In this document: piece by piece, positions 22,708 through 27,449 of the stretch
How positions within the stretch are numbered: position 1 is the stretch's first letter
Layout of the letters: every line of letters starts with the position of its first letter
Assembly (NCBI GenBank): GCA_934330725.1
Contig: CAKRGM010000034.1
Coordinates: 1-27,449, forward strand
From: an uncultured Lachnospiraceae bacterium
GTDB taxonomy: Bacteria; Bacillota; Clostridia; Lachnospirales; Lachnospiraceae
DNA: 27,449 nucleotides
Direction of reading: 5' to 3'
Notes under the pieces: model-generated
The model's input: the letters and a program-made list of their open reading frames with translations, nothing else
The model's database searches: none
Told to the model about the DNA's origin: nothing
Program-made: the position numbers and the translations under genes

Positions 22708-24960
22708 TTACATTCTGTCATGGAAAGTTCTTGAAAGTACATCGAGCTGCTGCTCTCTTGTAAGATCAATGAACTTAACAGCATATCCTGATACACGAAT
22801 TGTAAAGTTTGCATATTCTGGTTTTTCAGGATGAGCCATAGCATCTTCAAGCTTTTCTCTGCCAAATACGTTAACGTTAAGGTGATGAGCGCCCTGATCA
22901 AAGTAACCATCCATTACATTTACAAGGTTCTTAACCTGCTCATCTTCGTTATGTCCTAATGCGTCTGGGTTCATTGTCTGTGTATTTGAAATACCATCAA
23001 GTGCCCACTCGTAAGGAAGCTTTGTAAGAGAGTTAAGTGATGCTAATAAACCATTCTGTTCTGCACCATAACTTGGGTTAGCACCAGGTGAAAGTGGTGT
23101 CCATGCTTCACGGCCGTCTGGCATAGCTCCTGTATACTTACCATAAACTACATTAGATGTAATTGTAAGGATTGATGTTGTAGGCTCTGAATTTCTATAT
23201 GTATGTCTCTTCTTGATCTTGTCAAGGAATGACTTAAGTACATATGTTGCAATTTCATCAGCTCTGTCATCATCATTACCATATCTTGGGAAGTCACCTT
23301 CAACCTTATAATCAACGATGATTCCATCATCATTACGGATAGCCTTAACCTTAGCATACTTAATAGCACTAAGTGAATCAACTACATGTGAGAAACCAGC
23401 AATACCTGTAGCAAATGTACGTCTTACATCTGTATCGATTAATGCCATTTCAGCTGCTTCATAATAATACTTATCATGCATATACTGGATAAGGTTAAGA
23501 GTATTAACATAAAGTCCTGCTAACCAGTCTGACATAACTTCATATTTAGCAATAACATCATCATAATCAAGATATTCTGTTGTAACACCCTTGTATGCAG
23601 GTCCAACCTGAGCTCCTGATTTTTCATCAACACCACCGTTGATAGCATAAAGTAAGCACTTAGCAAGGTTTGCTCTTGCTCCGAAGAACTGCATTTCCTT
23701 ACCTGTCTGAGTAGCTGATACACAGCAGCAGATTGAGTAATCATCGCCCCATACAACCTTCATTACATCATCATTCTCATACTGGATTGAACTTGTTGTA
23801 ACAGAAATCTTTGCAGCATAATCCTTGAAGTTTTCTGGTAAACGTGATGAGTAAAGAACTGTAAGGTTTGGTTCTGGTGAAGGTCCCATGTTTTCAAGTG
23901 TATGAAGGAATCTGTAGTCGTTCTTTGTAACCATTGAACGTCCGTCAATACCTGTACCACCAACTTCAAGTGTAGCCCATGTAGGATCTCCTGAGAATAA
24001 TTCATTATATGATGGAATTCTTGCGAACTTAACCATTCTGAACTTCATTACTAAATGATCGATTAATTCCTGTGCTTCTTTTTCTGTAAGTGTACCATTA
24101 TCAAGATCTCTCTGAATGTAGATATCAAGGAAAGTAGATACACGTCCAACTGACATAGCAGCACCATTCTGTGTCTTGATAGCAGCAAGATAACCAAAGT
24201 ATAACCACTGAACAGCTTCCTTAGCATTCTTAGCTGGCTGTGAAATATCATATCCATAGCTTTCTGCCATCTTCTTCATTCCTGCTAAAGCCTTGTACTG
24301 ATCTGTGATTTCTTCTCTAAGACGGATAACATCATCTGTCATTGTTCCATCACCGCAGTTAGCATGATCTTTAGCTTTTTCTTCCATAAGGTAATCAATA
24401 CCATAAAGAGCAACTCTTCTGTAATCGCCTACGATACGTCCACGACCATATGTATCAGGAAGTCCTGTGATTACATGGCTGTGACGAGCCTTTCTGATTT
24501 CTGGTGTGTAAGCATCAAATACACCCTGGTTATGTGTCTTATGATACTCTGTGAAAATCTTATGTAATTCAGGATTTGGTTCATAACCATAATTCTTACA
24601 TGCTTCTTCAGCCATCTTAATACCACCGAATGGCATGAATGCTCTCTTTAAAGGCTTATCTGTCTGAAGACCTACAACCTGCTCAAGATCCTTTAATGAT
24701 TCGTCTATATATCCTGGACCATATGCTGTAAGACCTGTAACTACGTCAGTCTCCATATCAAGCACACCGCCCTTAGCTCTTTCTTCCTTCTGTAATTCCT
24801 GAAGTTTTCCCCAAAGCTTATCAGTAGCTTCTGTAGTTCCTTCAAGGAATGATGAATCCCCATCATAAGGTGTGTAGTTATTCTGGATGAAATCTCTTAC
24901 ATTGATTTCCTCTTTCCAGAGTCTGCCTTTGAAACCATTCCACTGTTCTTTTTGTAACAT
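22708..24960 (-). CDS. pflB: Pyruvate formate-lyase (formate C-acetyltransferase)
   Basis: A 750-aa glycyl-radical enzyme converting pyruvate and CoA to acetyl-CoA and formate. The active-site cysteine pair is in SICCCVSATQ, followed by GKEMQFFGARANLAKCLLYAINGG in two parts as in the family. The radical glycine is G725 in RVSGYA near the C-terminus. Length is normal. A strong AAGGAGG stands before ATG 24960. Next to pflA it gives the usual fermentative pair; it also confirms an anaerobic way of life. The third Cys in CCC is a small variation on the usual ACCVS. Confidence 0.95.
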   Translation of the reverse strand: MLQKEQWNGFKGRLWKEEINVRDFIQNNYTPYDGDSSFLEGTTEATDKLWGKLQELQKEERAKGGVLDMETDVVTGLTAYGPGYIDESLKDLEQVVGLQTDKPLKRAFMPFGGIKMAEEACKNYGYEPNPELHKIFTEYHKTHNQGVFDAYTPEIRKARHSHVITGLPDTYGRGRIVGDYRRVALYGIDYLMEEKAKDHANCGDGTMTDDVIRLREEITDQYKALAGMKKMAESYGYDISQPAKNAKEAVQWLYFGYLAAIKTQNGAAMSVGRVSTFLDIYIQRDLDNGTLTEKEAQELIDHLVMKFRMVKFARIPSYNELFSGDPTWATLEVGGTGIDGRSMVTKNDYRFLHTLENMGPSPEPNLTVLYSSRLPENFKDYAAKISVTTSSIQYENDDVMKVVWGDDYSICCCVSATQTGKEMQFFGARANLAKCLLYAINGGVDEKSGAQVGPAYKGVTTEYLDYDDVIAKYEVMSDWLAGLYVNTLNLIQYMHDKYYYEAAEMALIDTDVRRTFATGIAGFSHVVDSLSAIKYAKVKAIRNDDGIIVDYKVEGDFPRYGNDDDRADEIATYVLKSFLDKIKKRHTYRNSEPTTSILTITSNVVYGKYTGAMPDGREAWTPLSPGANPSYGAEQNGLLASLNSLTKLPYEWALDGISNTQTMNPDALGHNEDEQVKNLVNVMDGYFDQGAHHLNVNVFGREKLEDAMAHPEKPEYANFTIRVSGYAVKFIDLTREQQLDVLSRTFHDRM

Positions 24961-24992
24961 CTGAATTCCTCCTTAAAATGAAAAATGTACAT

Positions 24993-25104
24993 TGTATACA
25001 CAAGTCATCAAAACAAATAGGGCATTATAATTTTGCTTCAACAACTTTTTTAACCAAGATTATGGTAACACTTGTAGACAATAAAATCAAGCGGATTGTA
25101 TACA
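24993..25104. promoter_or_regulatory. Two TGTATACA palindromes upstream of pflB
   Basis: Identical 8-bp palindromes at 24993-25000 and 25097-25104 (ATTGTATACA in both) lie 104 bases apart in the 175-base gap upstream of pflB. They could be paired operators. No clear -35/-10 pair was found between them, although TATAAT occurs on the minus strand near 25026. Confidence 0.3.
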
Positions 25105-25135
25105 AAAAACACAAAGTATTTAATAAAATACAATT

Positions 25136-25858
25136 CTATTTAACCATGCTTAAAAAGTTCTTTTTGTAAGCCATTCCAATGCTTAAATTTCCTCTGTTTC
25201 CTGTAAGTTCAATGTATCTGTTTATAACATCCACGCTCTTTATGTATGCCTCATTAACCATGATATTCCTGCTGCATTGCACAAGCTGTATAGCACCTGT
25301 ATCATTCATAAGACGGTTAAATGAGTAGTATGGGATTTCCGTCTTCTTTCCATCTACCAGATAAATGCTCAATGTCCTTTTACAGGTTTCAATATACACT
25401 ATTGATTCAATATCAATAAAATATATTATTCCATCTTTTTTTAATTTTAATTTATGCTTTTCAACTTTATACTTATTATAATTTATTATATTTATAAGCA
25501 TTTTTTTAATCAGATTATCTTCCGTATAGCTAAGAAATCCATATATATGAAATTCTTCAAAAAGATATATTTTTCTGCATGTATTATCTGAAACTATGAT
25601 TATTGGTGTGAGTTTGTATTTTCCATACTTTCTTATTGCAAGCGCATAATTATATGTATTAATTTCATCCTCTGCCTCTTTTTCAGATATCACAAAGATA
25701 TCTGCCGTATTTTCTATTATGCATTTACTCATATCATACAAATCATCCGGCATAAATTTTTTTATATTTCCACCTGTTTCTTCAATAATTTCGGATACTA
25801 TTCCGGATATTATTTCAGACTTCATTTTCTCTCCAAGTAAAATAATATTTTGCTGCAT
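25136..25858 (-). CDS. LytTR-domain regulator with degenerate receiver-like N-terminus
   Basis: A 240-aa protein. Residues ~135-235 form a LytTR DNA-binding domain (IIYFIDIESIVYIETCKRTLSIYL, then SFNRLM, VQCSRNIMVNEAYIKSV, ELTGNRGNLSIG). The first ~125 residues keep a receiver-like pattern of strands (DIFVIS, LTPIIIVSD, IYGFLSY), but the usual phospho-acceptor Asp is absent: DIFVISEKE has Ser-Glu where an Asp is expected. It is therefore probably not regulated by a kinase. Start 25858 follows GGGGGTGAT. It lies downstream of the double-XRE gene and upstream of pflB; its targets are unknown. Confidence 0.75.
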   Translation of the reverse strand: MQQNIILLGEKMKSEIISGIVSEIIEETGGNIKKFMPDDLYDMSKCIIENTADIFVISEKEAEDEINTYNYALAIRKYGKYKLTPIIIVSDNTCRKIYLFEEFHIYGFLSYTEDNLIKKMLINIINYNKYKVEKHKLKLKKDGIIYFIDIESIVYIETCKRTLSIYLVDGKKTEIPYYSFNRLMNDTGAIQLVQCSRNIMVNEAYIKSVDVINRYIELTGNRGNLSIGMAYKKNFLSMVK

Positions 25859-25909
25859 AATATCACCCCCTGGTATAAACCACTTATATCTTTGTTTAAT
25901 CTTTAATAC

Positions 25910-25933
25910 CGGCATTTTTCTAAAATGGCCGGG
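25910..25933 (-). other. Stem-loop between the double-XRE gene and the LytTR gene
   Basis: CCGGCATTTT (25910-25919) pairs with AAAATGGCCGG (25923-25933) with one bulged G. It could lower read-through between the two regulators; there is no clear T-run on the minus strand. Confidence 0.35.
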
Positions 25934-26008
25934 TACACTGACTTTTATCAGGAATCGATGTAGCAGCTATCTGCGAAACAATCCACTGGCAATTTACCTG
26001 GCAAAGTA

Positions 26009-26704
26009 CTAATTATTAATAATATCAATACCTCTATCAATATATTTAACCAGTCTTTCCTTTAAACCATGTGAAAATTTATTCCATATTATATTCAGAT
26101 AACTTATATTTATCACAACCTCGGGAAGCATCATCGTCGGAAGATATCCAAACTCTGTGTATAGTTCTGCAAGTATCTGTGCATCAGGCTCCCTTTGCCC
26201 ATTTTCAATATACCTGTATTTTTTTATGTTTATTTTTAATCTGTCTGCCATCTGCTGCTGGGTTATTTCATTATCATTTCTTATTATTTTCCAGATATTG
26301 ATATTATTCTTAATATGATTTCTGTATTGTACAAAATAAATAACCTTATAATACGTATTTATCTCATCGGCATCATAACTAATTCTTTCAATATCCAGTC
26401 CCTGTTTTACCAGCCATATCATGTAATTAAGCATATCTGCTTTTTTATTTTCATCACAATTATTAATATAATCATCAAGTATTCCTTTTGTTCTTGGAAA
26501 CCCGGTGACAAGATAATCTATATCAAATGACTGCTTATAAAGTCGTATAAGTCCAGAAAATGAAATAAGATTTTTTCCTTTTTCGACCTTGCTGTAATGA
26601 CTCTGTGTCATTCCAAGAATTTCTCCCATTTTAGTCTGACTTATGTTTCGTTTTATCCTGTCTTCATTTAATCTTTCCAAAAAGCTATTATAAGCACTAT
26701 CCAT
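26009..26704 (-). CDS. Regulator with two XRE helix-turn-helix domains
   Basis: A 231-aa protein with one Cro/C1 domain at ~11-64 (ISQTKMGEILGMTQSHYSKVE) and a second at ~137-192 (ITQQQMADRLKINIKKYRYIE), joined by a helical linker. Single-domain XRE proteins are the rule; a tandem pair could bind two half-sites as one chain. The ATG at 26704 has GGAAGGG upstream. An inverted repeat 45 bases upstream of the start is a candidate autoregulatory site. Function and targets are not known. Confidence 0.75.
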   Translation of the reverse strand: MDSAYNSFLERLNEDRIKRNISQTKMGEILGMTQSHYSKVEKGKNLISFSGLIRLYKQSFDIDYLVTGFPRTKGILDDYINNCDENKKADMLNYMIWLVKQGLDIERISYDADEINTYYKVIYFVQYRNHIKNNINIWKIIRNDNEITQQQMADRLKINIKKYRYIENGQREPDAQILAELYTEFGYLPTMMLPEVVINISYLNIIWNKFSHGLKERLVKYIDRGIDIINN

Positions 26705-26748
26705 CTACATACCCTTCCTAAAACACTCTTTTCTTCTGTATCATGTTT

Positions 26749-26769
26749 TATTTACTAATATTGTAAATA
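26749..26769 (-). promoter_or_regulatory. Candidate operator upstream of the double-XRE gene
   Basis: TATTTAC-TAATATT-GTAAATA is a perfect 7-bp dyad with a 7-base centre, 45 bases before the start codon. This is where an XRE protein would typically bind its own promoter. Confidence 0.4.
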
Positions 26770-26894
26770 GATATATTTTCCTATGAATTACCCATTTATG
26801 ACTAAGTACGCGGTATTTTTATGTATTATGTTTCATTTTTCGCCACTTTTATTAAAATATAGTAAAATCAATGTAAAATATTTGTATGCATTGA

Positions 26895-26952
26895 GATAAA
26901 AAAAAGTATTCTTAAATGATGCTTTCTTAATCAGCCATCGTTTAAGAATACT
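26895..26952 (-). terminator. Terminator after thioredoxin gene
   Basis: Arms 26905-26921 and 26936-26952 (17 bp with one G-T pair) are followed on the minus strand by a run of seven or more T. It also has TTTTT on the plus side, so it could work in both directions. Confidence 0.85.
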
Positions 26953-26971
26953 TTTTCAATAAAACATATTT

Positions 26972-27283
26972 TTACCTGTCAAGCATTTCTGTTAATTCCT
27001 GCTCAGTCGTAAATCCGATATTTTTCTTTTTCACCTCACCCTTATCAACCAGAATAAGAGTTGGAATTGAAACGATCTTATATTTCATTGCAAGTTCTGA
27101 TTCTTCATCCACATTTATCTTGCAAAACTTCACATCGCTTCTTTTCTCCGCCATCTGTTCAATAACCGGTGACTGCATCTGACAAGGTCCACACCATGTA
27201 GCCCAGAAGTCTATAAGAACCGGCTTGTCCGATTGCAGAACTTCTGTATTAAAATTATTTTTGTTTAATTCTACTACTGCCAT
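26972..27283 (-). CDS. trxA: Thioredoxin
   Basis: A 102-aa thioredoxin, the usual length. The active site is WCGPC (C31, C34), preceded by VLIDFWAT; the cis-proline is in VSIPTLIL, and the fold ends GFTTEQELTEMLD. It reduces disulfides in the cytoplasm with electrons from thioredoxin reductase. ATG 27283 is chosen because it gives the standard N-terminus; GGAGGG lies ~10 bases upstream and an earlier ATG six codons up overlaps that site. It is a single-gene unit ended by the strong terminator. Confidence 0.93.
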   Translation of the reverse strand: MAVVELNKNNFNTEVLQSDKPVLIDFWATWCGPCQMQSPVIEQMAEKRSDVKFCKINVDEESELAMKYKIVSIPTLILVDKGEVKKKNIGFTTEQELTEMLDR

Positions 27284-27449
27284 ATTTTCAATTCCCTCCA
27301 TTAATGTTATTTTATATAACTTTCCATTTCCAAACTGTATTATACATCACTTTTAAAATAAATGTACCTATTTTTTTCAGCTTTGAAAGGTAAATTTATT
27401 TTACAGCCTGCCAATTTGGAAGATTCATATTTTTCACATTTCTTATAAA

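Noticed and set aside
25020..25070. Rex-type redox operator upstream of pflB
   Set aside because: TTGGTTAAAAAAGTTGTTGAA has Rex-like halves but they are direct and not inverted, so it does not fit the TTGTTAA-N4-TTAACAA pattern.

Overview
The window looks like a chromosomal segment of a low-GC, strictly anaerobic Firmicute, most likely a Lachnospiraceae-type gut Clostridium. The reasons are AT-rich intergenic DNA, strong AGGAGG ribosome binding sites, pyruvate formate-lyase with its activase, a four-subunit 2-oxoacid:ferredoxin oxidoreductase, and the protein families present. Nearly every intact gene lies on the minus strand. The taxonomic call is inference from gene content and style.

Left edge (1-1880): decayed mobile DNA. 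An IS4-type transposase with its own upstream hairpin is cut off after about 250 codons. It is joined to the N-terminus of a ParM/StbA-like plasmid segregation actin on the opposite strand. Fragments of another gene and a truncated XRE regulator follow.

Main region (1793-15208, minus): a sulfur amino acid region in two transcription units. Unit 1 has a near-consensus promoter, a 20-aa leader peptide with four consecutive Cys codons, a hairpin terminator with a possible antiterminator, and then a SAM-dependent methyltransferase, mccB, mccA and a LysR regulator. The order matches the ubiG-mccB-mccA methionine-to-cysteine (reverse transsulfuration) operon of clostridia, but a cysteine-codon attenuator appears to stand where riboswitches were described. 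Unit 2 starts about 0.3 kb beyond lysR with a TTAACA-18-TATAAT promoter and a GTTATA/TATAAC dyad centred near -64, typical of LysR activation. It reads metQ-metN-metI, a PaaK-like acyl-CoA ligase, the four oxidoreductase subunits and an aminotransferase, ending at a terminator. A coherent reading is methionine uptake, conversion to cysteine plus 2-oxobutyrate, and oxidation of a 2-oxoacid (2-oxobutyrate, or 4-methylthio-2-oxobutyrate made by the aminotransferase) to an acyl-CoA. The ligase, running in reverse, could then release the acid and conserve energy. A ~134-bp hairpin-rich element, flanked by 9-bp direct repeats, sits in the metQ ribosome binding site.

Middle (15267-19600): an XRE-helical repeat regulator with a YxlEFG-like membrane protein/ABC-2 exporter operon. 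Next is a serine alpha/beta hydrolase whose promoter carries the same GTTATA/TATAAC half-sites near -66.

Right (19651-27283): a rhodanese-TtcA-type PP-loop fusion with TcdA (tRNA modification), pflA and pflB, a LytTR regulator with a degenerate receiver, a protein with two XRE domains, and thioredoxin. No rRNA, tRNA or CRISPR was seen.
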